This document shows positions 1-7,964 of a stretch of 64,000 nucleotides of DNA, piece by piece (positions within the stretch are counted from its first letter, which is position 1; every line of letters starts with the position of its first letter). Source of the stretch: Psychrobacter sp. 1044 (GTDB lineage Bacteria > Pseudomonadota > Gammaproteobacteria > Pseudomonadales > Moraxellaceae). A model generated the notes under the pieces. That model saw only the letters and a list, made by a program, of their open reading frames with translations. It did not search any database and had not been told where the DNA came from. Position numbers and translations under genes: made by a program. The DNA lies in contig NZ_CAJHAZ010000002.1 of NCBI RefSeq assembly GCF_904846525.1, positions 62,001 to 126,000 of the forward strand, written 5' to 3'.

Positions 1-115
1 GACCATTCCAATCACTATATTTAACCTTGATATGTGGTTCGCTTCTGACCCAATGAGCGATAAACCAAATACCTAGTCCTGTTAGCAATCCAACAAAGTA
101 CATAACGATAATCAT
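1..115 (-). CDS. Small membrane protein of the prophage, N-terminal part only
   Basis: The first 38 codons of a minus-strand gene run off the left edge. The ATG at 113-115 overlaps the TGA of the upstream head gene (ATGA), so it is probably translationally coupled. The visible protein begins with a hydrophobic segment (about residues 2-19, rich in V, F, G, L) followed by a charged stretch (HWVRSEPHIKVKY), as in a single-pass N-in membrane protein. It may be a small structural-region accessory or a lysis-type membrane protein; the sequence does not decide this. Confidence 0.5.
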   Translation of the reverse strand, partial: MIIVMYFVGLLTGLGIWFIAHWVRSEPHIKVKYSDWNG

Positions 116-909
116 GCCTCTTCCTCTATCAACCTTTTAGCCTCGTCAATCATCGCAGCAAGCTCAGGTACTGGCTGTGCCAACATAACCGTGATAGCCG
201 CTTCAATACGTTGCCTTGCCTCTAATATCGCGCCCGACTGCTTGTAGTACGTAATAGCAAGCTCGGCTATTTTGTCGTTGACCAGTTTGTTCATGTTGCC
301 CGTGTACTGTGCAGGTGTACCGCCTATCCAGCCTTTATCGTTTGTCACATCTGGCAAGTCGTCATCGACGGTTATACCTTTAGCCTCAGCTTGCGACTTG
401 GTGAGCGAGCGACACACGCACCGGCAGCGATATCCCGAAGGAGCATAGTGCTTTTGCCAAAATGGATCGTCAATATGCCTAACGACTTGATCAAGTATCT
501 TATGCGCTGGGCGCTGTCTAATATCGTTGATACCGTCGCGCATCAGATAAGGTCGTTCATCTTTATTCTGTTGCTGCTGGTACCAACGACCACGACCATA
601 AGCGCCTTGAATATTTGTGCGAAAGATATTGTCCAGCCGATGCCTTGGTAGATTAATATCAATATCGCCCTTCTTAACAGCGTTCTGAAAGTCCGCAAAC
701 GTACCGCCATCAACCAATTGTTCATTAACCAAGCCCATAACATGCTTAATCTGCTCAGTCTGTGCAAGCCCTGCGATAGATACCGCTTGTTGGCGCTGTA
801 TCGGTGTCATCACGTTATAGTAGTTATCAGGCAAAACCACGTTACGATTTAAAGCGTAAGCAATGGCTTCGATAAACTGTACGTCAAATCCTGCTGTTGT
901 CGTTGCCAT
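112..909 (-). CDS. Phage minor head / head-morphogenesis protein, Mu gpF-like
   Basis: 265 residues. The central-to-C-terminal part carries the signature of the phage Mu F-like head morphogenesis family: FRTNIQGAYGRGRW, then RPAHKILDQVVR, then HYAPSGYRCRCVCRSLT with its clustered cysteines. Family members are minor capsid proteins that sit near the portal and assist procapsid assembly. It lies downstream of the portal and terminase genes, the usual order in Mu-like and B3-like head modules. The start ATG at 909 is preceded by GTGAG about 6 nt upstream. The next gene overlaps its stop by 4 nt. Confidence 0.85.
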   Translation of the reverse strand: MATTTAGFDVQFIEAIAYALNRNVVLPDNYYNVMTPIQRQQAVSIAGLAQTEQIKHVMGLVNEQLVDGGTFADFQNAVKKGDIDINLPRHRLDNIFRTNIQGAYGRGRWYQQQQNKDERPYLMRDGINDIRQRPAHKILDQVVRHIDDPFWQKHYAPSGYRCRCVCRSLTKSQAEAKGITVDDDLPDVTNDKGWIGGTPAQYTGNMNKLVNDKIAELAITYYKQSGAILEARQRIEAAITVMLAQPVPELAAMIDEAKRLIEEEA

Positions 910-935
910 TAGTTGCTCACTTTATTTTGCACATT

Positions 936-962
936 AAAAAAGCCCTGCTCGACTGAGGGGCT
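936..962 (-). terminator. Intrinsic terminator between two late genes
   Basis: On the minus strand AGCCC (958-962) pairs with GGGCT (941-945) and is followed by a run of T (936-940). It lies after the 76-residue gene and before the head gene, so late transcription must read through it or reinitiate. Confidence 0.6.
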
Positions 963-990
963 CTTGTACTTACTTAAAACGCTTTAACCG

Positions 991-1221
991 CTATTCTATG
1001 AAAACTTCAAAATATTTTTGGTTTGCATCTTCTTGAATTGGAACTCCAAGGAATGTCGCAGAATCGTCAGCCGAAGCCTGTCTTTGATATCCATCAGGAT
1101 TAAACCTTCTAAAAGTCCTGTGATATAAAGGGTGCAACCGTATCAAAGCAGGGGTTTTTCCTGCCATTTCAACCGCTTGTAGATCGCTTTTTATATCATT
1201 AACTAGCTTTGTAACTTCCAT
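991..1221 (-). CDS. Hypothetical phage protein between portal and head genes
   Basis: 76 residues, soluble and not recognised. The ATG at 1221 has a good AAGGAG about 7 nt upstream. The sequence starts with a charged helix (MEVTKLVNDIKSDLQAVEMA) and continues with LHPLYHRTFRRF. It sits between the portal gene (35-nt gap) and the head gene and is followed by its own terminator hairpin, which is typical of a small inserted gene (moron) or a head accessory. No function is assigned. Confidence 0.6.
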   Translation of the reverse strand: MEVTKLVNDIKSDLQAVEMAGKTPALIRLHPLYHRTFRRFNPDGYQRQASADDSATFLGVPIQEDANQKYFEVFIE

Positions 1222-1256
1222 TATTAACTCCTTGTTTTGATAGAGTTAATATAACA

Positions 1257-2798
1257 TCAAACCTCACTCGATTCATCAGCAAAACCATGGACATCAGCGA
1301 CCTGTATAGCGGTATTAACTAGCTGAGTAAATCCACTGTCAGCTAAGCTCTCACCGACCATGTTAAACAATGCTTCACGCAAATTATCTACCTTTTCTTT
1401 GTCGGTATCGCCTTCAATATTTGCGACAAGCGATAGCACCGCATTAGTATCAAACGGCTGTACGCTTGCATTTAGTGCATCATCTGCGACTGCTTCAAGC
1501 TCCATTTGTTCGGGCGTAAATTCGCTGTCACTGTCAGCCGCTTTAAATGGCAGCCATGTTTTGCTAGCCATTGATGCATAACGATTAGCTTGTGCTGACG
1601 TTGGTAACTTAATAGCGCCTTGGCCATCGCCATAATCCATGTGAGCAATGTGCTGCTCGTTATAGCCATGCTCATCAACAAAGTATGACTTGGTAAAGCG
1701 AACGCCCATGTCATGTGCTTTCTTGTCAGCGTCTAACTGCTCTTGATTGATGAATTTTTTAGCCACCCAGTTGAACTCAGGAGCTTCAAAACCATTAGCA
1801 ACACAGATCACATCTATGAAGCGTTGAACGGCTTTAAGTGCATGCTTACGGTCGCTGCTAAAGATAATCTCTTGCTGCTCTTGGTGTACAACACCCTGAC
1901 CGTAAGTACCGCCTTTATCTGTGCCACTGGTAAGCGTCTGACCTAGCAAGTAAGTAGTGATACTCTGTTTAACAACTGAATCGTAGCTAACAAACGCCTC
2001 GCCATTACTGCCAGCTGTTACAGCGGTCACATCCTCATCAATGCCGATAGTGACCACGCCTGAGTTGTGCGCCTTGAGTAATGCATTGGCAAATCCTTGC
2101 GCGTCATCATCACTGGTTGCATCGGTCTTACCAATAAGCAATGGCGAACCAAAACGCTCTAAGAACTTAGACCAAAAGCGCCAGCCATTAGTTTTAAAAT
2201 AATGCAGCCAGTAAACACGGCTAAGTAAGGACTTGCCTTTGGGGTTTAGATACGTTGGCTTGTGCTGCTGATATAGATAGCGATAGTAGAAGTCTTTTTG
2301 ATTACTAATCATAATTGGCTGACTACCATCGTTTGGGAACCATTGGAGCTCACCCCCAGATAACGGCTCAAACCATTGGATAGGTTTTGACATCATTGAA
2401 GTAACTGCATTACGCCCATTACTATCTTTACCCCATAGCATTTCAATCACATCATAGCCGTACCACTTGCTAAGCAACGAGCCTTGCAATATCGTCTCAA
2501 GATGCAGGTCTAGTTGCTCATAGATAAAACTAGCAACAACACCCTCACTTGGTGTAATCGTATACTCAGCACCGCCCAACTCTTCTTCGCGTCTATCAAT
2601 CGCTTGGTCAATGTCTGGGTCAGTAAGCAATGTCTTTAACGCATGACGACTGATACCCGCTTTCTTAAGTATCTCGTCAGTGTCAGTACGGATCAGGTGA
2701 CGGTAGAAGGTCTTGCCTCGTAAGTCTGTCACCTGCTCTTGACTTAAAGCGCCACCAGCGACAACACGGTAACGCGGTTTTTCAGTTATATCATTCAT
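1257..2798 (-). CDS. Phage portal protein, DUF935 / Mu gp29-like
   Basis: 513 residues, the usual size for the DUF935 (Mu gp29) portal family. Matching features are the N-terminal FYRHLIRTDTDEILKKAG, the DPDIDQAIDRREEELGGAEY block, the central LHYFKTNGWRFWSKFLERFG followed by GSPLLIGK, and VVTIGIDEDV. The portal forms the dodecameric DNA channel at one capsid vertex and docks the terminase. The start ATG overlaps the large-terminase stop by 4 nt (ATGA), which implies coupled translation. The C-terminal 80 residues are acidic and variable. Confidence 0.9.
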   Translation of the reverse strand: MNDITEKPRYRVVAGGALSQEQVTDLRGKTFYRHLIRTDTDEILKKAGISRHALKTLLTDPDIDQAIDRREEELGGAEYTITPSEGVVASFIYEQLDLHLETILQGSLLSKWYGYDVIEMLWGKDSNGRNAVTSMMSKPIQWFEPLSGGELQWFPNDGSQPIMISNQKDFYYRYLYQQHKPTYLNPKGKSLLSRVYWLHYFKTNGWRFWSKFLERFGSPLLIGKTDATSDDDAQGFANALLKAHNSGVVTIGIDEDVTAVTAGSNGEAFVSYDSVVKQSITTYLLGQTLTSGTDKGGTYGQGVVHQEQQEIIFSSDRKHALKAVQRFIDVICVANGFEAPEFNWVAKKFINQEQLDADKKAHDMGVRFTKSYFVDEHGYNEQHIAHMDYGDGQGAIKLPTSAQANRYASMASKTWLPFKAADSDSEFTPEQMELEAVADDALNASVQPFDTNAVLSLVANIEGDTDKEKVDNLREALFNMVGESLADSGFTQLVNTAIQVADVHGFADESSEV

Positions 2799-4042
2799 CT
2801 GTACGTCCGTTTGCCAGCAGTGGCTCTATGTCGTTTATTAGGTTTGTTTTGGATTAACGGTTCAAGCGCATAACGTAGAGCATCTGAGTAATGGTCATCT
2901 TCGTCTTGCGGCACAGATGTAATCTCGTCAAACTTATCTTTTTTGAAGCTATAAGCAGTCAATTCAGCGCGACAAGCATCAGCGTCAGGATGTATTACGA
3001 TTTCATCAAATGACTGTATGTAAGCAATACCCTCAATGACACTACCTGACCACTTCTTGCACGCTTTGATCAGCGGCACTGGATTATCTTTATCTTTTCT
3101 AACCTTGCTAATTGTTTCCGGTCTTGCACTGTCTGCTCGGCTCGTGTATTTCTTAATAACTGGCACATGCTTAACCAGCCATTCAGCGGTATCATCAAGC
3201 TCAAGCCCTACCTTGTCGGCCGCATTGCGTATGTACAATGTATTACCTTTAATGTAGTTTTCCATCACGGCGTTAGGGTCATTACTAAAACCCCAATCGA
3301 CGCCAATAAGCGGTTCACCATAACTCTCATCAACCTCAAACGCCCTTGATACAATTTTTTTACCGTAGATACTCGCATCGGTAATTTGTAAAAACTTACC
3401 TTTCCATATCCATGCATAACGCCCAGCGTCGCCTTTAGCATCACGTTGACGCTGTCGCTCAAGAGAAGGCGGGAACCATGGGTTGTCTGTGTACTGAATA
3501 TCAATAACTAGCTTGCGCGGATCAGTCTTAGCTACAAACTCTTGATACGTTGGGTCGTCCTCAAAACGAGGGTTAAATACAACATAGATACGTACAGCAC
3601 CATAACGAGGTGTTGGTAGTAAGATGTCCCAACTGTTTTGCGATACGTTCTCAGCCTCATCGACCAAGACAACACGTAGTTTGTTGATTGATTTAATGCT
3701 AGTGATGTTTGATTTGAGACCTGCAAAGATAAACTCTGCGCCAGTTCTGATATTGGTTATCGAAGTGTTAAGTATCTTAAAATCTTTGCCTAACCCTTTG
3801 TCCTCAATGTAACTTACCAGCATTGAATAAATACTATCGCTTACCGATTTTTGTATCTCACGACAGCATAAAATCACACCGTCATCAATGTAGCTCTCTA
3901 ATATGCCGATAGCCGCCAATGCTTGTGACTTAGCAGCACCTCGCCCACCTTTCCACACAATAATGTCGTAAATGGCCTGAGATAGATTGCTAAAGGCTGG
4001 TAGTAACTTATTCGGTACTGTCACCTGATGCGCTTGTGTCAT
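2795..4042 (-). CDS. Phage terminase large subunit (ATPase/nuclease), PBSX-type
   Basis: 415 residues. The ATPase domain shows Walker A GGRGAAKSQ (about 32-40) and Walker B VVLVDEAE (about 124-131). The RNase H-like nuclease domain shows GVDWGFSNDPN (Asp about 249), ADSARPE (Asp about 304) and a distal DHYSDALRYA with the third acidic residue. The enzyme packages and cuts concatemeric phage DNA at the portal. AGGAG lies 9 nt before the ATG at 4042. It overlaps the small-subunit gene by 35 nt and the portal gene by 4 nt, a tight packaging operon. Confidence 0.93.
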   Translation of the reverse strand: MTQAHQVTVPNKLLPAFSNLSQAIYDIIVWKGGRGAAKSQALAAIGILESYIDDGVILCCREIQKSVSDSIYSMLVSYIEDKGLGKDFKILNTSITNIRTGAEFIFAGLKSNITSIKSINKLRVVLVDEAENVSQNSWDILLPTPRYGAVRIYVVFNPRFEDDPTYQEFVAKTDPRKLVIDIQYTDNPWFPPSLERQRQRDAKGDAGRYAWIWKGKFLQITDASIYGKKIVSRAFEVDESYGEPLIGVDWGFSNDPNAVMENYIKGNTLYIRNAADKVGLELDDTAEWLVKHVPVIKKYTSRADSARPETISKVRKDKDNPVPLIKACKKWSGSVIEGIAYIQSFDEIVIHPDADACRAELTAYSFKKDKFDEITSVPQDEDDHYSDALRYALEPLIQNKPNKRHRATAGKRTYR

Positions 4043-4727
4043 CGGGCGATACTCCTACAATATTAAATACGGGTGACATCGAGCCATCTTCCGACACATG
4101 ATTTACAGTATCCTTAAACATACCCAAATGCCTTGCCACGTTATCCAGCGCTTTCATCTGATCAGCCATGTTAATTTTTAGCCCAAACTTAGTTTGCTCA
4201 ACACCTTGATAGAGTAGTTTTGCCTGTGGGCTGAGCTGTGTAGTATCAGCAAAATAAATATCTTCCGTACCATCGCCGCCACATTCAGGGCAATCAGGAT
4301 GCGGCGGTCGTTTACGCTCATAAAACGAACCACCTAAATTATATGGTTCAGGTTGTTCGTCTTTTTGTGCGTCCATGCATGCACGCTCATACTGTTTTGG
4401 CGTCCACTGATACTCGTGGTCATCGCCCCAGCAATAGCGACAGTTAAACCGTCTAAGCTGTGTCAGCTCGTTTGGGTCAGCATTAGCAATCTGCCACCAC
4501 TGGAATAGAACCGTGTCAGCGTCAATTCTAAGCCGCCTACGTCTATCTGCTATAGCTTCGTTAATTGCGTTTTCAACCATAACATTTGATAACAGGCGAC
4601 TTGCCTGTTCTTGGGCTGTTTTCTTACTGTAACCTGCACGGATAGCGGCTTGCGTACCGTTCAGGTCAATAATGTATTCATCGACAAACAAACGCTGTTT
4701 TGTGGTGAGCGTTCTAGCTTTTGCCAT
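4008..4727 (-). CDS. Phage terminase small subunit
   Basis: 239 residues from the ATG at 4727, chosen because GGAGGT lies 4-5 nt upstream; an in-frame TTG at 4739 falls inside that Shine-Dalgarno. The N-terminal LTTKQRLFVDEYI and NGTQAAIRAGYSKKTAQEQASRLL is the terminase_2 DNA-recognition helix-turn-helix. The middle part carries four cysteines in two pairs (CRYCWGDDH and CPECGGDG), a probable zinc-binding insert also seen in other members. The C-terminal part likely contacts the large subunit. It is the first gene of the packaging operon, just below a row of terminators. Confidence 0.9.
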   Translation of the reverse strand: MAKARTLTTKQRLFVDEYIIDLNGTQAAIRAGYSKKTAQEQASRLLSNVMVENAINEAIADRRRRLRIDADTVLFQWWQIANADPNELTQLRRFNCRYCWGDDHEYQWTPKQYERACMDAQKDEQPEPYNLGGSFYERKRPPHPDCPECGGDGTEDIYFADTTQLSPQAKLLYQGVEQTKFGLKINMADQMKALDNVARHLGMFKDTVNHVSEDGSMSPVFNIVGVSPDDTSASGDSTE

Positions 4728-4750
4728 GCTCACCTCCAATCAGCGTGCAT

Positions 4751-4773
4751 AAAAAAAGCTCACCGAAGTGAGC
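4751..4773 (-). terminator. Intrinsic terminator upstream of terminase genes
   Basis: Minus strand: GCTCAC, loop TTCG, GTGAGC (4758-4773), then seven T (4751-4757). The UUCG-type tetraloop and clean U-tract make it strong. It stands 24 nt before the small-terminase start, so it would block late transcription without antitermination. Confidence 0.75.
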
Positions 4774-5004
4774 CAAGCAGTGTTATCAAATCGCATCCTC
4801 ATCACATGCAAATAATATGGTGATTGATAACTCATCGTATGTCGCAGTCGTCATCTGCTAGCAGTTTTCTCTATGGCATGTGCTACCAGTGGCTAAATCT
4901 GGTAGGCAGTACGTGGTTTCTTGAATTTAGGCGCATGTCAAAACCTATGCTTCACTACATACAAACCTCTGCGATTAGCGACAGTGTGTCTCACTGCCAG
5001 TCTT
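4774..5004. other. Non-coding stretch before the packaging genes
   Basis: About 230 bp with no convincing reading frame on either strand. It contains an inverted repeat CTACCAG (4884-4890) and CTGGTAG (4900-4906). It lies between two minus-strand terminators, where a lambda-like phage would keep the leader of its late transcript. A structured leader RNA is possible, but nothing else in the sequence supports that. Confidence 0.35.
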
Positions 5005-5035
5005 AAAAAAAATGCCTCGTCCGATCAAGGGAGGC
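5005..5035 (-). terminator. Intrinsic terminator, minus strand
   Basis: Minus strand: GCCTC (5031-5035) pairs with GAGGC (5014-5018), followed by A and eight T. It is one of five terminator-like hairpins between 5832 and 4751. Confidence 0.65.
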
Positions 5036-5084
5036 AAAAGTGTTTGTGGTAACACTATGAACGTCGGTACCAAATTTCAGATAT

Positions 5085-5109
5085 AAAAAAAAGCCGCCTA
5101 TTCGGCAGC
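5085..5109 (-). terminator. Intrinsic terminator after the small membrane gene
   Basis: Minus strand: GCTGCC (5104-5109), loop GAATA, GGCGGC (5093-5098), then eight T. It ends the transcript of the 86-residue membrane gene just upstream. Confidence 0.75.
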
Positions 5110-5130
5110 TTGTTGGTCCAGAAAAAACGT

Positions 5131-5391
5131 TTAAAAAATAAACTTATCACCTTGACTGGCAATAAACCATACGAGATATGCTATTAACAGTATGATTCCG
5201 ATAAGAATTGGTAGAAAGCTAAGGCTTTTCTTTTGATAATCACTTGTTAAAAGCGTCAAAACTAAAAGCATTGTAATAAGGCCGCTTGCTACAAACCCAT
5301 AAATACCAATGTTATGAGTAAAGAACAACAATAATCCGATTACTATCGGTACCAGTGTTACATATTTTTTTACGTTAATAGTAATGTCCAT
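5131..5391 (-). CDS. Small three-helix membrane protein, unknown function
   Basis: 86 residues with three hydrophobic segments (about 11-24, 30-48 and 58-77) and almost no soluble domain. It lies alone between terminators in the late-control region. A holin is conceivable from size, topology and position, but the short charged C terminus (ASQGDKFIF) is not diagnostic. There is no strong ribosome site before the ATG at 5391. A weak promoter candidate, TTGATC-N17-TAGGAT, lies upstream near 5450-5480. Confidence 0.5.
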   Translation of the reverse strand: MDITINVKKYVTLVPIVIGLLLFFTHNIGIYGFVASGLITMLLVLTLLTSDYQKKSLSFLPILIGIILLIAYLVWFIASQGDKFIF

Positions 5392-5753
5392 ATTATGCCA
5401 ACCAGCCTATTCAGTTAAGTGATATTTATAAGATAATTCAAGATAACTGCATCCTACCCTATAATTTTTCATAGATCAACTGATTAAATATTAAATATAA
5501 TATGATCATAATCAGATACTTACGCCATTTTAATATACTGTTCTGTCAACCTATCCATGAACACTTATCTCTCTTCACAAAGCTCAATCTTATCTACAAA
5601 GTCCTGCGCACCTTCCATACCTCTATCAGCTCGACTCTTCAAAAATTCGTACCAATAATACTTAGCGCACGACTCCTTTACCTCATGATAATAATCATAA
5701 GCCTGTTGGTTGGTTAGTTCGCACATAGCATTCCATCGCTAAATTTTGGACAT
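5392..5753. other. Intergenic region, promoter-like but no gene supported
   Basis: About 360 AT-rich bp. The only long open frame here (plus strand, from 5502) has no ribosome site, an implausible composition, and runs against all neighbouring genes, so it is not called. The stretch probably holds the promoter of the membrane-protein gene that starts at 5391. Confidence 0.4.
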
Positions 5754-5787
5754 AAAAAAGCCCGATATCGGTATTCCGGCATCGGGC
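5754..5787 (-). terminator. Strong intrinsic terminator, minus strand
   Basis: Minus strand: GCCCGAT (5781-5787) pairs with ATCGGGC (5760-5766), followed by six T. It is the second of two tandem terminators after the DUF2939 gene. Confidence 0.8.
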
Positions 5788-5801
5788 AAATCTTAGGCAA
5801 T

Positions 5802-5832
5802 AAAAAAGGCGGTTAGTATTAACTAAACGCCT
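5802..5832 (-). terminator. Intrinsic terminator after the DUF2939 gene
   Basis: Minus strand: AGGCG and CGCCT close a stem whose inner part TTAGT-TAAT-ACTAA also pairs, and six T follow. It is the first terminator met by transcription leaving the DUF2939 gene. Confidence 0.8.
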
Positions 5833-5940
5833 GAATCGGGTTGGCTTCACTTACAATCGCCAGTGTGAGAAATATAGCATCAACTGTCGGCAAGGGTCAA
5901 GTATTAAAACTATCTTGGAAAGATTGGCAATACTTGGTCA

Positions 5941-6471
5941 CTAGAAATCATCTAAGGGAAAGTCTATATCAACTATTTTCCAGCTTAATCCATCACGATG
6001 CAACATAACCTTTATAGTTTTATCAACTTCCGGGTTACCAAGGTTAACATGGAAGTCGCTGAAGGAATCGTAACCAGTTTCATATACTAAATCATCAGAT
6101 TCGTTTGATTCTTCTTGTGTATTAGCTTCTGTAGAATTCTGATCCTTTTTCTCTGCCATCAGAGCTGCTATTCCTTCTGGCGTAATGAGACCATCAACTA
6201 GCGGATCTATCATTGCTGTAGCAAACATTGAGCCTAGCGCTTCAAAACCATTGTTATTATCTTCAATGACCATCTCTTTAGCAACCTTGGCTTTGAATTG
6301 GTCTTTAACTCCTTGCTTTACACTTGGGAAATCAACGTAACTAGAAAGCTTTTCGGCATCTTGTTCTTGAACTGCGTTTTTTATACCATTTAATGCTAAA
6401 TAAGGTGATGCATATAGATAGCCAGCTATCAGGACCAGTAAACCAGCAATTAAAATAGGTACTTTTTTCAC
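5941..6471 (-). CDS. DUF2939-family membrane-anchored protein (prophage cargo)
   Basis: 176 residues from the GTG at 6471, chosen because AAGGA lies 7 nt upstream; a longer frame opens at 6531 but covers a promoter-like TTGACT. An N-terminal hydrophobic helix (VPILIAGLLVLIAGYLYA) is followed by the family hallmark, ALNGIKNAVQEQDAEKLSSYVDF, an alpha-helical block with a D-x-x-K-L motif, and a C-terminal beta segment (KVMLHRDGLSWKIVDIDF). An acidic Gln/Asn/Glu-rich linker lies between. The family's function is unknown. Its own promoter-like start and two tandem terminators suggest an independently expressed lysogenic cargo gene. Confidence 0.7.
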   Translation of the reverse strand: MKKVPILIAGLLVLIAGYLYASPYLALNGIKNAVQEQDAEKLSSYVDFPSVKQGVKDQFKAKVAKEMVIEDNNNGFEALGSMFATAMIDPLVDGLITPEGIAALMAEKKDQNSTEANTQEESNESDDLVYETGYDSFSDFHVNLGNPEVDKTIKVMLHRDGLSWKIVDIDFPLDDF

Positions 6472-6552
6472 AGACAATTCCTTAACATAAAAAAACATTA
6501 CTTTAACATAGTTATAGTCAACTATAGTCATGTTTTTATTATTCCATAGTCA

Positions 6553-7119
6553 TTAATCATTTAACTCATATCTATAGTGATCCACATCTTGATTAATAAA
6601 GCTCATTAGGTAGTCAATATCATGCAGCATCCTCTCTTGATACTTGGACCATATCTGACTGTATGAGCTCGCTGACATATCGATACCGCTAAAGAGTAAG
6701 CGGCCTTCAACTGAATACAGCGACCACAAATTATATAACTCAAAATGTAGTGTCATACGCGCCATCTTATACGCTAACTCATTAAGCGTATATTTAGATT
6801 TGGGTGCGCCTCTATCGTCCTCTAAGCAATACTTAATCATGTTAGCTGCTAAGTGATTAACCACGTCATTAAACGACTCTGACCAGTCATACAGCTCATT
6901 GTCACCCCATACTAAGAGTGAAGCTAGAGCCTTGCCTGTTTTGCTCTTGATCAACCCAATAGCAGCAGCTTTATCCTCCCAATTTACTTCAGGAGGCAAA
7001 CCACCCTGACCAATATCAAATTTAACCGTCTTGGCACCCATACCCTGCTTTAGCCAATCGCCATGCTGCAATTCTAAGCGTGGACTTGTAGCAAATCGTT
7101 GACTCAGTATTTTATCCAT
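6553..7119 (-). CDS. Phage protein in the antiterminator (Q) position
   Basis: 188 residues, no family recognised with certainty. GAGG lies just before the ATG at 7119. The N-terminal half is polar (SPRLELQHGDWLKQGM) and the C-terminal half is helical and aromatic (ARMTLHFELYNLWSLYSVEG, then a dense-residue helix ending in MSFINQDVDHY). It is the last gene of the early rightward operon and precedes five minus-strand terminators and the terminase genes, exactly where lambdoid phages keep Q-type late activators. The function is inferred from position only. Confidence 0.55.
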   Translation of the reverse strand: MDKILSQRFATSPRLELQHGDWLKQGMGAKTVKFDIGQGGLPPEVNWEDKAAAIGLIKSKTGKALASLLVWGDNELYDWSESFNDVVNHLAANMIKYCLEDDRGAPKSKYTLNELAYKMARMTLHFELYNLWSLYSVEGRLLFSGIDMSASSYSQIWSKYQERMLHDIDYLMSFINQDVDHYRYELND

Positions 7120-7212
7120 CTATCCTCAACCTCAATTTATCAGTAATCATGTGAATTGACATCATTGTCAGCAATTTGCTAATCCTAGCTAGCACCTATA
7201 CTTTTCTATACG

Positions 7213-7560
7213 TTAAAAGTCTCGAACATCCCAACCACCGCCATTCCTTTTGGTCTGCTTCATGATTGCAATAAACTTGAAAGGGAACTTGTCAGCAGCG
7301 ACTTTAATCTTCACAAGCGCGTCGTCAGTCCACTGGCCTTTCACTTCATGTATCTCTAGCTGACCGTCTGAGCGCATAACCAAGAAGTCTGGTTTGTAGA
7401 ACGTATTGTCTGCTAACCGTAGGTTGATGCCGTCGAAAGAGTAATAAGAGATTTCACCTGCTCGTCGCTGCATCTCCAAATGCTGGCCATAGGCTTTTTC
7501 AGTGTTATTCATCTTTCCCGTCTTCATGCGACCTAGTGCTTGTATGTTCTTGTTCATCAC
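7213..7560 (-). CDS. DUF1064 phage nuclease-fold protein
   Basis: 115 residues. The layout matches DUF1064: NTEKAYGQHLEMQRRAGEI, YYSFDGINLRLADN, then KPDFLVM..QLEIHEVKGQW. The PDF...EIHEVKG pattern is a PD-(D/E)xK nuclease core (Asp, Glu, Lys). The family is common in phage replication and recombination operons and is proposed to resolve branched DNA. The start ATG overlaps the previous stop as TGATG, so translation is coupled. The alternative role, a general endonuclease, cannot be separated from sequence alone. Confidence 0.75.
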   Translation of the reverse strand: MMNKNIQALGRMKTGKMNNTEKAYGQHLEMQRRAGEISYYSFDGINLRLADNTFYKPDFLVMRSDGQLEIHEVKGQWTDDALVKIKVAADKFPFKFIAIMKQTKRNGGGWDVRDF

Positions 7561-7754
7561 TTATCATCCTTTAAATTAATATCACCATATTCGTGATCTT
7601 TGGCGTTTCCGAAATCGTCCCACTTGGCGTATTCGTCATGGAACGGATCCCCAGCAACTACTCTTACCCGTCCCGACCAGCCTCGAAATACATTCTCTTT
7701 GGGGTGATAGGCAGTTTGCAGACCTGCGACGCTGTACCCTTTTGTGGTTTTCAT
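7557..7754 (-). CDS. Small hypothetical phage protein
   Basis: 65 residues from the ATG at 7754, which overlaps the TGA of the 41-residue gene (ATGA). A longer open frame extends upstream but would overlap that gene fully. The protein is soluble, rich in Gly, Asp and aromatic residues (FRGWSGRVRVVAGDPFHDEY), and ends acidic. No family is recognised. It is the fourth gene of a chain of overlapping starts and stops. Confidence 0.55.
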   Translation of the reverse strand: MKTTKGYSVAGLQTAYHPKENVFRGWSGRVRVVAGDPFHDEYAKWDDFGNAKDHEYGDINLKDDK

Positions 7755-7876
7755 AGCCACTCGCCAATGAGATAAACTAAGATTAGAAATACCGGTAACG
7801 CCAAAACATAGGTACTTGCTGCCTTGTGATACCACTTGACCCTAAAAACATATCCCTTACGTCTGTTGTGAGTCAT
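7751..7876 (-). CDS. 41-residue single-pass membrane microprotein
   Basis: 41 residues: a basic N terminus (MTHNRRKGYVFRVKWYHKAA) followed by one hydrophobic helix (YVLALPVFLILVYLIGEWL), which predicts N-in orientation. Its stop forms ATGA with the next gene and its start lies 20 nt inside the preceding microgene. AGGGCG lies close before the ATG. Conserved placement by overlap is the main support. No family is known to me. Confidence 0.45.
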   Translation of the reverse strand: MTHNRRKGYVFRVKWYHKAASTYVLALPVFLILVYLIGEWL

Positions 7877-7964
7877 ACGCCCTATTGGATAAGCTAAAAG
7901 CAATGAGCAATGAGCAAAGAAAGTAGGTAACCATCAGCACTATTACCAAATAGTTAATACTCAT
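7857..7964 (-). CDS. 35-residue single-pass membrane microprotein
   Basis: 35 residues: one hydrophobic helix (NYLVIVLMVTYFLCSLLIAF) and a short polar tail. The ATG overlaps the TGA of the replication gene (ATGA) and an excellent GGAGGGGG lies just upstream, inside the end of that gene. It overlaps the 41-residue gene by 20 nt in another frame. No family is recognised. Confidence 0.45.
   Translation of the reverse strand: MSINYLVIVLMVTYFLCSLLIAFSLSNRAYDSQQT

Noticed and set aside
5502-5717. 71-codon plus-strand open frame
   Set aside because: Opposite to all neighbours, AT-rich, no ribosome site and no recognisable family.
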